Positions 1 to 11,110 of a DNA stretch of 64,000 bases are shown in pieces. Origin of the DNA: Carposina sasakii. Its lineage: Eukaryota; Arthropoda; Insecta; Lepidoptera; Carposinidae. The notes under the pieces were generated by a model that was not told the origin of the DNA, did no database searches, and saw nothing but the letters and a program-made list of their open reading frames with translations. The stretch covers positions 806,001 to 870,000 of the forward strand of contig CP053154.1 of NCBI GenBank assembly GCA_014607495.2, written 5' to 3'. The first letter of the stretch is position 1, and each line of letters starts with the position of its first letter. Position numbers and translations under genes: made by a program.

Positions 1-65
1 TGAGGAGATTCCGTAGTTTTTTGGAAACGTTGACGATCAAAAATCACCTGTATGTACCTATGTAT

Positions 66-219
66 ATCGCAGCTTTCGTACTATAGGGGCACAACTCGAA
101 AAAAAATATTGGGAAAATGCTTTAAGATGTAGCCGTATTGATTTTGTATCCAAATATTGTAAAAACTCGAAATCACAAAATTTTCGAGATGTGCCCCTAT
201 AGTATGAAAGCTGCAATAT
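66..219. repeat. MITE-like inverted repeat
   Basis: Two ~31-bp inverted arms lie at about 69-99 and 184-214, with a ~84-bp AT-rich centre and no ORF. The arms share a core reading CTATAGGGGCAC on one side and its complement on the other, with a few mismatches. This is the structure of a small non-autonomous DNA transposon. I do not recognise the superfamily. Confidence 0.65.
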
Positions 220-614
220 TTTTAAACATTAAAGTTTCACTTAAAACACCCAGCTTCATTAAATATACCTATATACTACTAAAAAAGATGTACTGAAAAT
301 AGATTTATATCCAGAAATAAATTGAAATATTACTTACCAAAGAGCTGTCAATATTAAAATACTGCTACTGGACATTATCCGACAGAAGATGTCCCATGGG
401 AGCCAATTAGTTGGCTGGAACTGGCCGATACTGGTTTCAACTAGATTGGGCCGGATCGAACTTGTATGACTTTTGCCATGAAGCAAATATAAAGAGGATC
501 TGTTATGAAAGTCTGTATCCAGCTGAGATGCAAACTATTTCTGATTAGGTTTTACTAGTTGATGTATCAGTTTCATGTAATTTATTTGCCAATTTTCACT
601 TTGAAGCATTATGA
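220..614. other. No feature seen
   Basis: AT-rich DNA with no convincing ORF, RNA gene or repeat structure that I can identify. Confidence 0.4.
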
Positions 615-790
615 ACCAATCACTGCCTCCAACAAACTTGCTGAACGTAGGCCTCCCCCGGGGCATGCCAAAAGACTGCCATGGGGGTATTTGCCCCTTA
701 TAATTTGTAATTTGGTCACGAACCCGCCTGCCCAGCGAGGTGACTATTCATCTCGCTGGGCAGGCGGGTTGGTCACCAAATTATAAAATT
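615..790. repeat. Head-to-head copies of a lepidopteran repeat, forming a palindrome
   Basis: A fragment of the dispersed 'tccactg...ggcctcccc...ggcacgcc' repeat is followed by an inverted copy of its end. The result is a perfect 19-bp inverted repeat (721-739 and 752-770) around a 12-bp spacer, extended outward by an imperfect AT-rich stem (about 697-720 and 771-795). The same family recurs at about 2217, 14010, 14790, 33690, 50020 and 62620. Confidence 0.7.
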
Positions 791-1363
791 ATAAATAGTT
801 AGTAGGTATTCTCTTATCAATCTGCTTTCTCTACCAAGATAAGAAACAATTTTTTTACTTTGAGCTTATCAAAGGATCCCAAGAGAAACGAGTAAAATAG
901 CCAACTGGACTATTTTTGTTAACACACATTTTTTTAAAAAGAAAATTGTGTTATAGGAGCGTAACTTTAGGAAGATAATATGTAGTTGGTATTATTAGGC
1001 TCATATACAAAGGATTTACGGTACTATTATTACTATCCTTATATCCCTATATCAGCTTCAATTTCCATACATTTTGCGTCTACCCTGTAATTCGGTGAAA
1101 CGTCATTCATTGTCATTATTTGTCCAACGATTTCAATTAACCTTACGACTTCATTCGGAAAGTAATTGACCAGCGAGTCTTGTAATTTCAACCCTTTTGT
1201 GATGTCGACCCCTTGACGTGCGCTTTTAGGGGTCGCTTTTTATAGATGATAGATGTTTCGTGTGTTTTTAAAGGTGTTCTATTTTATTTTTATATAGAAA
1301 AATATGTACATATATGTAACTAAAACAAAAATATGTAATAAATAATTTATAAAATCATAGTAT
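791..1363. other. No feature seen
   Basis: AT-rich DNA. I see no gene or recognisable repeat here. Confidence 0.4.
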
Positions 1364-1373
1364 AGACAACCAC

Positions 1374-1934
1374 CTGCATCAGAAGCTTGGGCCGTCTCCC
1401 ACGGCACGCAAATATCAACGATTCTATCCGTCGGGCCCTAGGAAAAGCCAACGCGCCAGCAGTTCTGGAACCCAATGGCTTGGCGCGTGATGATGGGAAA
1501 AGGCCCGACGGTATGACCCTAGTGCCTTGGGAGATGGGTAGACCGCTTGTCTGGGATGCTACTTGTGTTGACACTCTTGCTGCCTCCCACATCGGCGGTA
1601 CATCATCCAAAGCCGGTTCTGCTGCATGTTCGGCGGAAAACGCCAAGCGCCGCAAATATGCAGGTCTCCCAGGAGACTACATGTTTGGGGCGTTTGGCGT
1701 CGAGACACTGGGACCGTGGGGACCAAGTGCTCACCGCCTCTACCGGGAAATTTCCAAACGCCTGTTTGAAACTTCCCGTGACCAGAAGGCTGGCCTGTTT
1801 TTTGGACAAAAAATTAGCATTGCCATTCAACGTGGCAATGCTGCCAGCCTCCTGGGCACCCTCCCGGTAGATGGCAACTTTATACATACATTTAATTTTC
1901 TGTAGTAGGTTTAAGTTATTTTATTTGACTATAA
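1374..1934 (+). mobile_element. 5'-truncated non-LTR retrotransposon end with target-site duplication
   Basis: This is an insertion of about 561 bp carrying the C-terminal coding end and a short 3' untranslated region. It is flanked by a 10-bp direct repeat, agacaaccac, at 1364-1373 and 1935-1944, which fits a target-site duplication made by target-primed reverse transcription. No upstream reverse-transcriptase domain is present, so the copy is dead on arrival. The absence of a poly-A tail makes the exact 3' boundary approximate. Confidence 0.65.
1387..1905 (+). pseudogene. Non-LTR retrotransposon C-terminal domain, endonuclease-like (fragment)
   Basis: An open frame of about 172 codons begins without an ATG; the first codon of the open stretch is TTG, so it is a truncated piece of a longer protein. 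It contains RPDGMTLVPW followed by LVWDATCVDTLAASH, a PD...D arrangement reminiscent of restriction-like endonuclease folds. It ends with AIQRGNAASLLGTLP shortly before the stop. I recall this module as the C-terminal part of a widespread family of animal reverse-transcriptase proteins; that assignment is from family knowledge, not from a search. The frame has no internal stops, so the insertion is not very old. A second, much shorter relic with the same C-terminus lies at 41256-41336. Functional expression is unlikely because the polymerase part is missing. Confidence 0.6.
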
Positions 1935-2019
1935 AGACAACCACACACCTATATAATTGACAGACACATACAAAAAATGGCTTAAGAGTTCAGTAAGCCT
2001 TTCTTCATACTTCACTTTC

Positions 2020-2205
2020 ATTTAAATAAGGGGTTCCCAAACTTTTATTTCTCATAGACTCCTTTCAAAAGTTTACTGGTTCTGGTGGACCCCCTACAGG
2101 CCTACATCACATACAAATTTATTGTCGCCAACGTAGACTCCCATCGAGTCTCCTGTAAACCCCTGGGGGTCCACCTGGACCACTTTGGGAACCACTGATT
2201 TAAAT
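2020..2205. mobile_element. hAT-type MITE with 8-bp target duplication
   Basis: A 170-bp element (2028-2197) is flanked by the 8-bp direct repeat ATTTAAAT (2020-2027 and 2198-2205). Its ends, AAGGGGTTCCCAAA on the left and the complement of CAGTGGTTCCCAAA on the right, match the hAT terminal consensus CAGnGGTTC. It has no coding capacity. The 8-bp duplication and the terminal sequence agree on the hAT superfamily. Confidence 0.8.
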
Positions 2206-2216
2206 ACTAATCATCA

Positions 2217-2280
2217 GCCTATTATTACAGTCCACTGCTAGACGTAGGTCTCCCCCAAGGCACGCCACAAGACTGCTAAT
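2217..2280 (+). repeat. Fragment of lepidopteran 'cagtccactg' repeat
   Basis: It shares the tccactg / gtaggtctccccc / ggcacgcc order with copies at about 14010 and 62700 (the latter reversed). It is probably the 3' tail of a non-LTR element. Confidence 0.6.
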
Positions 2281-2997
2281 ACTAGGTAATTTTTTCTGAC
2301 TGCGACAGAAGCATGGTTACATAGTATATGTATGTATGTAAGTTGTTATATTATGTATATTTTTTCGGCTAAACGGTATCACATTTGAGCTTAAGAGGCA
2401 TCATTAGATTCGTCGTTAGTCATGAGAGAGACACTGGGTCAAAATTCTTTACGCAGACGGGTTTTTTATTCAAATAAATGAGGTTATGTGTTTTATTTGC
2501 ATTTTTCTGGTCGCTCTGTTGATCCTGGTTAATTAAGAGTTGCAATATGGCGGGAATGAGTGGTACACCAAACCCTATTGTAAGAGTATACAGAACCCTC
2601 TCGCTCTAATACTTTACCCTTGACCACCATAACTATTATACTCCATAATGACAGACACGCGGACGACACACGGCTTGTTAGTTAGCTATTATTGTCCGTT
2701 ATGTGTCACTTTGTTTGAATATTGGATGTAATTTGAAATAATTGCCAGTTGTGAAGTCGAAAATAAAATTATTGCCACTTTTTTGAAAGAGTGAAAGGGA
2801 AAAATGTTTGTTCAGCTGTTGGCTGTGCTGTGCTGAAACTTTACTAATAAAGGCATTGTTTAAAATGGAAAATGGTATACCTAAATAGACTAAGATACTC
2901 GTATCTACTTAATGATATTATGTGGAAAAAGGTTATTAAATACAAAAAATAGAATTAAACCGACTATTTGACAACATACATACATAAGTCTATCCGA
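2281..2997. other. No gene identified
   Basis: There is a mildly GC-richer patch around 2510-2700, but no open frame of credible length and no repeat that I recognise. Confidence 0.35.
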
Positions 2998-3241
2998 AAT
3001 TAGTGATTATCTTTTAACACGAAACTAGGTAGGTAAAAAGAAACAACTTTCACTATGGGACCAATTCCGAAATATTGAAAAAAAAAAATCAGCTGTTCCA
3101 TACATTTTAGTGCAGTAATTAGGTATTCGAGATTGTATGGAACAGCTGATTTTTTTTTCAATATTTCGCAGTTGGTCCCATAGTGAAAGTTGTTTCTTTT
3201 TACTTACCTCGTTTCATGTCAAAATATGATCACTACTTTTA
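2998..3241. mobile_element. Foldback MITE (family F1)
   Basis: The two halves are near-perfect inverted repeats about 110 bp long. Each runs from 'agtgattatcttt' through 'ctttcactatgggacca' to 'aatcagctgttccataca', separated by a short AT-rich loop near 3120. The same family occurs once in each SDR duplication (about 55290-56040, interrupted, and 58786-58955), so it was mobile in this genome. There is no coding capacity. Confidence 0.8.
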
Positions 3242-3252
3242 GATAGACCTTA

Positions 3253-3310
3253 TATAATCACGCCTTTATCCCTTACGGGGTAGGCAGAGCACCGAGGGCC
3301 GATAATATTA
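3253..3310 (-). repeat. Fragment of ATGT-tailed retroposon (family R1)
   Basis: It matches the 'cgcctttatcccttacggggtaggcagagcacc' end of the repeat that is longer at 36674 and 37561. The microsatellite tail lies on the left, so the element reads on the minus strand. Confidence 0.6.
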
Positions 3311-5887
3311 CTTGACGATAGCTTTTGAAATTGGAATTTTAAAAAAAGTAGTTTAAGTGGACGTTTGTTACCAAAGGTTACCACATACCTTATAGTTGTC
3401 TTAATATCAAAGATAGCTAGATCAAAATAAGATAGTATTGTGATTTTGATTTTTAATTGTGACAGATCCAAGCTTTCGAGTTTCTAAGTTAAGTAGAAAA
3501 TAATTAAAATCCGCTCGAAATAAAAACAACAGTACTAAAGCATGATTTCACTATTCTCTCGCGAGTGCAGTTTATGTAGTCTAGATGTAATATTTTTTGT
3601 TTCCATTACATGGGCAGTTCGATTGTAAAATATTGTACTGAGATTTTTTATTAGCTCACAAATAAAATATGGACTGAATTGTTCTGTATAGTTTTTGCAC
3701 AGTGGTATGGTATTATGTGGTATCGGAATTATTGATTTACTTTTAGACGATAGATTCAAAGCTATAACCATGCAGGTACGATATGATTTACAATTTCTTT
3801 AGCTTATTATTGAATTTAATCGAACTTTTCAAAATATTCCAAAAGATTAACTACGAAAATGCATTCTTTTTAGGATTTTGGGAACTAAAACTTTTAAATA
3901 TTATAGCTTTTTAAAATGATCATGGACAAAATAAAAACCTGAAGTTGGCATTATACTATATTATGTCGAGAGACTTGACTAAAAATCCTGAGTACCTACA
4001 TTGATAGTATACCAAAGCTAGTCCGACGGTATATAGCCCACTGTGCACATAAAGTACTGGCTGCCAAAACTAAAACAGCATTTGAATATCAAGAGGCTTA
4101 GAATCCAGGAAGCGACATTATCACTGCCCAGACGGGGCATTTGAATTGCAGTACGTTGTCGAACTTTTGGAGATTTGTCAAATTCAAGATGGCGTACTGT
4201 TTTGCCAACCATGACCTGTCGAGTAAAGAAGAATATTTACTTACAAGAAGAGAGAAGGAAATGATCTGTTTGTGAGATAAGAAGTGTTTTCGCTAGATAG
4301 ACATGTGAAAGTATTTTTAAAAAATGCGCACGTACACAAACTCACACCTAAGACCAATAAGGGCAGGTAGAAACTAGGTCTTTATTTTATATGTTCCAAA
4401 TGTACCTCTTTCGTCTTATCCACATTGTTCGCCGGTTTCGGGTGCCCATGTCCTTTTCTTAGCACATCTCCAGTCTGTGTGGGTTTGCCTGGTAGTATAA
4501 ATTTAAAATAAGACACAAAACGAACCTCTCAAAAACACTATGCGAAGTTCCATATGATTCATCTGGTTCTCCTCATTATTCACACTACAATCTGTCAATG
4601 GCGTATCTTGTGGTGACCTCATCATGGTAGACTAGACCTACTGAATCTTGCCTTCACTAAGAAAAGCTCTAGTTAGTGTAGTAGAATACAAATTAAATCG
4701 TTAATTTAGAGAAGTACGAGTACTGCAGCCATACTGGATCCATGCCAGTTTTACCTAAGATAAGCGTACTTTCATAACCTAGTTTCAGAGATATAATTCC
4801 CTATTGTAAATGGATCAAATAGCAGAAAAATTAAATGAAAATTACTCTAAAGCAATGAATGATTAAAATATATTATACGGAAGGTATTAAAAAATTTCAT
4901 GTTTCAACAAGTCATCTCTTGAGAAATTTCAACGCCATGAAATGTATGCTTGCTTACCTAGAAAAGGGCTCAAAATTTTACCTCTATCTTACCCGGCTAA
5001 CACGATACTACTGTAGCATGGTACTGAGGTGGAGCTTCACTGGAAATCATCAACTGAATCTCCTTCCGTGCATGTCGAGGCAACAAAAGAAGTCAACGGC
5101 GTTCTCTCAGGAAATGAGACTGCTGTTATCTTTAAGATCTGGCCCCGCTATACCAAACGTGGCTGTTCGGTCTCCATTGTTCCCTGTAGAACCTGTAGTT
5201 CCTTTTAACCCATTTTGGGAACTAAACTGTATGTACGTGTATGTGATTTAATTGATTTCCACAGACATCAGCTTTCCGCCGTTCCATTATCCTCATTTAA
5301 AAAAGAAGTTAATGCAATTAGTGTGTACGAGATGGGATGCAAGTCGATCGTGAACACCCTCACATCGATTTAGGTCATCGGTCCGTGTAATCTGAAAGCA
5401 ATAGACTTTAAAAAACAAACACCTGCGAGGAGTCACGCGAAGAGCTGGAATTGGTGCAATTCCGCCGCTGCATGGGACAGCGAGCAAACTGATTAGCCAA
5501 CGGCGGTGATGCTTTATTTTTGCAGAGGATTGATTGGACGCCGATTGGAACAGCGACTCATTTCTGACGTCATCGATTGGCTTTTTTTGTGCCAGTTATT
5601 TTGTGATCCAGGTGTGTAATATAGGTCATTGATAACAATCGGATTTTGAACGGATTCAATTTGAATTGTCGAATTGTGATTGTTTTTACTGAATGTGTAC
5701 TAATGGGATGTTTACGTCTATCTCCACTATGCTAATCGCGGCAGTAAGATCTCCCCGCGGGACCTGCAGTTCCGCACGTACATACGTACGTATTATGTAT
5801 ATATGTATGTAGTAATGGTAAAATTTAGCACAGCAGATTCAGATGTTAATGATCAGTGATTAAATGAAATTGTATTAGGCGTTACAA
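3311..5887. other. Long stretch without identified gene
   Basis: Only short, compositionally random open frames occur. The longest (4859-5251, 130 codons) shows no motif I recognise and codon use like the surrounding AT-rich DNA. A GC-richer patch at 5440-5610 ends in 'cag gtgtgt', which could be a splice donor, but I cannot support an exon. Confidence 0.3.
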
Positions 5888-5903
5888 TTCGGAAGTTCAA
5901 ACA

Positions 5904-5983
5904 TTCACTATGGGTGCGCCCACCACTTCTACTACTAATACTACGAGGGTGTAGGGCCCGGTGGTGGGCGCACCCATAGTGAA
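5904..5983. repeat. Perfect 23-bp inverted repeat
   Basis: The arms at 5904-5926 and 5961-5983 are exact reverse complements (core TGGGTGCGCCCACCAC) around a 34-bp spacer. The left arm and its upstream flank (about 5870-5915) recur inverted at 22300-22345, and the core recurs at 62784. The structure therefore derives from a dispersed repeat. Confidence 0.75.
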
Positions 5984-5989
5984 GATCAG

Positions 5990-7688
5990 TGATTAGTTGT
6001 TAGCTCACAGTCTGAGGGTAAGCCTATAAGTTCCTAAGTTGATTTATATGACACGCATGGCATCTGCTTCCATGTATTCTAGCTGATGTATTTCAGCGAA
6101 GCATCGCATCAGCAGAGGACTTGAATTAAAAAATATTGCGTCCACAAAAAACGTCGTATATTTGTTTTCGAGTTTATACTTATCTTTGCAGGATACAACA
6201 TTAGTACCCACGACACATTGACGACTACAAGACACGTGATGAGAAGTGTGTAAACATCAAGAAATATATATAAGTAGATAACATTTCAATATCTGCCAGA
6301 AAACAATTTTGCTGAAAAGAAAATTCTTAAAGCACCCACAGGATAAATTAATACAGAGTCCCCATTAAATATTCAGCATATTCTCCGTGAATGGTTTTAA
6401 CTGAACCAACATTTTCCATGTCGGCAAAAATCCGCGAATCGGGAACAAAACGCACACGTCTTCGCCAACAACATTAGAATAATTGATTAACTAAACGCAA
6501 AGAGAAATAACCGCGATTCAGCGCTTTGCGGCATAAGGATAGTTGTACATTGCATGAATAGACGTAATATTTAATCCCACCAAAAACATATCCATGTAAA
6601 ATTATGCCAAGACTGACACAGTTAAAAAGATTTAATGTTATACTCGTACTGTAACGATTGATTTGTATTTTACAGTAGGTATGATGATGTGGCTCATGAA
6701 TAATGAAAAGTTTATAATAAGTTATACAAAGTCCACTTCTCTGTAAAAAAAAAATAAACGCACATATCTCCAGACTTACTTATACACCCTTTATAAAGTC
6801 TCCTCCTAAACATTCATCTTACTTGGAGCTAATATAAAATTTTCGATCAACGCCTAAATCTTAACTTCGATCTCATGCATACCTGCCCTAAGTCCTTGCC
6901 AGGAAAAATGATTTATAAAAGCGAGCCAGCACAACTCTCTCGCTCACTCACGTACCTTCCAGATGCTGCTATCCCTGTCTCCAGTAGTCCAATTTCACAG
7001 GCTGCTGGTTGCTTCCAGGACCTTAGTAATGCCTCTATTGATTAAGATGCTTGAATATTCATTCAATTATTACTCCAGCGCGGTCTCTGATGAAACTTCG
7101 TATAAGTTTATGGTTTTAACGGATTTTTATGTACTTAATGTCTTCCTTGTTTTTTGCGGACGGAGTGTGATTTGTATTCATCGAGTTAGTGCTTGAAATT
7201 GAGAATTATTAAAAGGTTTTGAGGGGTTTGTGGTTTTTGGATTACATATTTTTAAATGGGTTTTTGGATTTAGTTATTATGATACTCTTCAGTTTTTTTG
7301 AAGTGCGCCTTCGCTAACACCATATATGTCCAAATATATTCAAGCATTGTATTAGGGAAAATAAACAATATCTAAGTCTCAATTATATGTCTTCTAAAAT
7401 AAATATTACGAGAACTGCATTTGACTGCTCTAAAAAACAATAATACGTTCGAAGCTGCACATCACTAAACAAAACCATGTGCTCACTATGCAATTTCCAA
7501 TATTACTTTTGCGCAAACATACTCAGAGGCGGATAAGGATCCGTACATTCGAAGTATGTATTTGGGGGCAATGTATCGTGTATAATGCATACGTTAAAGA
7601 CAATATGCTGGGGACGTATTACATAAACTATACTACCTACAAAGTTCAAAGTAGCAAAGGCCACTGGTGTATCTTCAAATAGTATTGT
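5990..7688. other. No gene identified
   Basis: Low-complexity AT-rich DNA containing only short chance frames (for example 6963-7196) without recognisable motifs. Confidence 0.3.
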
Positions 7689-7691
7689 ATA

Positions 7692-7752
7692 CTGACCCGA
7701 TAGCTCAGCCCGGAATGCGTGAGGTCGTGGGTTCGAGTCCCAGTCCCTCGGA
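7692..7752 (+). repeat. tRNA-derived SINE head (RNA polymerase III box remnant)
   Basis: It contains an A-box-like TAGCTCAGcccGG and a B-box GGTTCGAGTCCC only ~30 bases apart. A complete tRNA anticodon arm does not fit, so this is a tRNA-like relic rather than a tRNA gene. Confidence 0.5.
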
Positions 7753-7969
7753 TGATTTTTTTAAAAATTTCTTTAAAATATTTATAGTATAATTAATCAC
7801 GTCCTAAATTTAGATTAGATATGTAGTGATAACCCATATAACGTGCATATTGCCGATCATAGTGTATAGGATCAATCCAAGTTTGTACCGCAAAGTTTAT
7901 TTCATGTAGAGATTTGAATGCTGTAAAATTATCACTAGCTGCATGTAAATATAATAAATAAAAAACAAA

Positions 7970-8510
7970 AATAAAACTCGCGCCTCGAAAAGGACGTAAA
8001 GCGTTGGTCCTGTGCCTGATCTCTCTCCTGTCGTTTCGGCCCTTCTGTCCCATCGGACTATAAGATTTCACCTGTGTTTGCGCATACACTAATTATATAT
8101 ATTAAGCCTATATAAATAATGTCCATACGAGCGACCTAGATACAACGTTACACGCGCGGGCTTGTCAGTTGCAGCGTCAGCAGATTACTTCAACGTGGGA
8201 ACGTCGTGGCCAGGAAGCTCAGATTGCACATCGGTCAACTACGACACACCTAGTTCCTATTTCGAACGAGGTGCTAGTTTCTAGTTAGATTTAAGATACC
8301 TACTTGTAATTTTAATTCTATAATAAATTTATATAAATAATTTCGGTTTTTTTGAGACCTCCGGTTGTGACCTACGTAATTCACGTGTACACTTCATTAT
8401 CTCCTGCGAAGTTGGGTACTCTCCGATGAAATTGGCTGCCATGACCGAAATACCTTCGGAGATATTATATAAGTCTAGACTCAAATTAGCACTTGTAACA
8501 GACCTTTTCG
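7970..8510 (+). repeat. Dispersed repeat interrupted by a ~290-bp insertion
   Basis: The segments 7970-8090 and about 8380-8470 align in order with one uninterrupted repeat at 23341-23560 (shared 'gttggtcctg', 'cctgatctctctcc', 'cccatcggactat', 'atctcctgcg'). The intervening ~8091-8375 is absent there. That insert carries tatataaata near its left side and aataaa near its right side, as a solo LTR or short retroelement might. I cannot define its ends. Confidence 0.5.
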
Positions 8511-9170
8511 TTAATATCAAAACAGTTAGAGACAAGTGTATCTACACTCTAATATGTTTCCTCTATATAGATATACGTTGTAAACAAAGCATTCTAAAAT
8601 CATAAACAAAGCAATAGATAAGTCAGCAAAATATCCCTGAGCGCAGATATGTCAATAGTAAGCAGGCTCGCTATAAATCTGCAGGGTATCTCCTTGCTCG
8701 ACCAGACCCATCGCAGCGGGTTTATTCCAAATCTGGCGTATTGACCGAAAACTAACTGAATATACGTTCAGTTTTAGACATGAACGAGTTCGATATACGA
8801 GAAAACTGTAAGGATGCATGATGTGGATACAAAATATTTTTAAACTGACTTCAAATCGGTAAAAACAAATGCTATAGCTATAATCAAAACCGGCAATTAT
8901 TTAATTTTATATTTTGTACGTAAGTTCTTCCGATGTCTAACGATATTGTCGATATTTAAGATCGTGTCCTTAAGTATTTGTCATAGGGTAGATTTTCTAT
9001 TTAATTTTATTGCTTTGTGTATCCTTCTGTAAATATACTCGTTTTTGACATACACTTCTTACTATACGCATAATAACAATGACATATTGATTGACAAGTT
9101 TTAGGTAATAATAAGCTAAGCGGTTTTCTGTTAACTATTAAAAGTAAAAAAATAGTACCAATCGCCTGGA
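8511..9170. other. No gene identified
   Basis: AT-rich DNA. I see nothing in it beyond short chance frames. Confidence 0.35.
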
Positions 9171-9282
9171 TAGATGGCGTGAGCGAATCTCCTACTCGAA
9201 ATTGTGTATGGTCGCTTACGTCGCTTACAAGGGGAGGTGAAGAAGGGAGTAACTAGGTAGGAGATTCGCTCACGCCAATCTA
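9171..9282. mobile_element. Small MITE
   Basis: A 112-bp element with ~24-bp terminal inverted repeats (9171-9195 and 9257-9282) that match except for one inserted base; the core is GGCGTGAGCGAATCTCCTAC. The centre is short and non-coding. Confidence 0.75.
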
Positions 9283-9973
9283 TTTTTGACAGTTATTTTA
9301 ACTTGTCAGAAAATCCCTAATTTTGAAGCTATGTCTATGGAAATTTCTTCAGTACTGGGTGGTTAGACAATGTTACATCATCTTGCATTGACATTGTCTG
9401 TAACATTCCCACCAATCATGGTTAGGCTTTATCACGTGATTAGGTACACAAATGCGCGACAATAAAGGCTTCCTATTGGACCAAATGTTTCAATAACTTC
9501 TATTGATTCGATCGAGAAATACTACTCTACAACCTCCAAATACAATTACTTAGGCATATGTACTACCACTCTAATATTGCTAACATTTTTATACAAATCC
9601 AAAAGTAATGCATACACCCATCATGCACCGCACAATACCGGCCATGAGCGCTGAATAGTCGTCAATGCTGACCGGATGGGCAGCAATAGCACTAATGGTA
9701 ATAGCGCTCGCATTTAAATATGGCTTTTACTAATAGCGTGGAGGCAGCATTACGGGAATGCTGGCAATTTAGTCGTCAATAGAAATGAGCTTGATTCTGT
9801 TTGATGTAATAGGCGTTACATTATTTGTTAGTTAGTCATTGGTGTTTTTATTGTGCTGCTTTTAAAGTCTATTGCTTTTGGTGAGAAGTTCTAAGAATGT
9901 TTATAGAAATAAATAAAATACACAATGAGAACTCGTAGGTAGTATCGGTTTATTTACCTATTTTACATCATAA
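9283..9973. other. No gene identified
   Basis: No supported coding or repeat feature. Confidence 0.35.
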
Positions 9974-10165
9974 ATACATACATATAATCACGCCTTTATC
10001 CCTTACAGGATAGGCAGAGCACCAAGGGCCGATAGAACCACATGGTGCCACTTCTGACCAATTTTGAGGGTACAGTTGAGATGTACAAGTTCGGTTAGTA
10101 GTGACAGGAGGTCAGCCCATCGCCTACAAAACACCAAGACCCCTTGTCCCTCCACTGACTTGTAT
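9974..10165 (-). mobile_element. ATGT-tailed retroposon copy (family R1)
   Basis: A ~190-bp copy of the family seen at 36674, 37561 (reversed), 37999 and 52061 (reversed). The (ATGT)n tail is at the left as ACATACAT, so the element is read on the minus strand. The family is non-coding over this length and is probably the 3' end of a LINE or a SINE. Confidence 0.7.
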
Positions 10166-10299
10166 AGTATGCAATTTACCTATTTTAATACTTTAGAAAA
10201 AGTCCTGAAGAATATATCAGCTGCATCTCCTTCTGTACATGTAAGTTAGTAGACACTAAGGATCAATGTTAAAACTATAATGTTGTATTTCCCTATTTG

Positions 10300-10560
10300 A
10301 ATTGCCCGCTCTTTTCTTCGTTGCCGGACGCGGGCCCTGTGTGCTTTCGCTCGGCCACGCTAGTAGTTGTTGCCCAACCATCGCAGTACCGACCTCGCGT
10401 CTTGGCAAGTGAATTTTCGTGTGTGATCTACCCAATAAGAGTGCCCTTACCCTAAAAGTGGTCTATAGTGAACTGTGAACCCAAACTTTACGAGAGATTC
10501 CCCGCGGAAGAAGAAAGAAGAGAAAACACACCCAGGTAACATTACTTCTAGAAATTTCCC
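10300..10560 (+). other. GC-rich island, possible 5' untranslated exon
   Basis: This ~240-bp stretch is clearly GC-richer than its surroundings (CGGACGCGGGCCC, GCTCGGCCACGC) and ends in CCCAG/GTAACA at 10535-10536, a plausible splice donor. No ATG-initiated frame of useful length is present. It could be the 5' leader of a host gene or of a retrotransposon. Confidence 0.3.
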
Positions 10561-11110
10561 GTCGGCCCAGCACCTAAATCCCTAAACAATCAGGATTTCT
10601 CAGATACTAATAATTTACATTTATCCCCTATCTGTGACTTAGGATCTCTTTTATGATCCTGAAGTTCTAGCAACTCCATTTCAGGGTAAATGTAAAATGT
10701 AAAAGGATACAAAAAAAAAATATCTTAACCTACTGAATGTATGACAGAATCGTAACTTGTTCCATTGATAAATCAGCCACCAAAATTAGGGTATTTTATT
10801 ATAAAAAGATGTTTTTCCCCAGAATAAAAATCTTCCTATTACCTTAGTTAATAACCCATGATATGATATTCTTTTTTTACTAATCTCAATATTTTTCACC
10901 CGAAATTGGTTATGAAGTAAAGTACCATGAAATTGTCTGAATATGAATTTTCAGTGAAGTAATTTTTTTATTGCAAATACGATGCATCTTTCTGATATTT
11001 ATGTGTTATAAATAAACATAGAGGATAATTTAGGTTTATTAGCCAATAACTTGATCATTTCTTATTATTTCATTACTACTATAACTTATTTTCGCATTTA
11101 TAGGTATATA
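10561..11110. other. No gene identified
   Basis: AT-rich, with no supported feature. Confidence 0.35.

Noticed and set aside
4859..5251. 130-codon open frame
   Set aside because: No motif, no homologous copy, and composition like its surroundings.
7692..7752. Possible tRNA gene
   Set aside because: A- and B-box-like motifs are too close to allow a normal cloverleaf; better explained as a SINE head.
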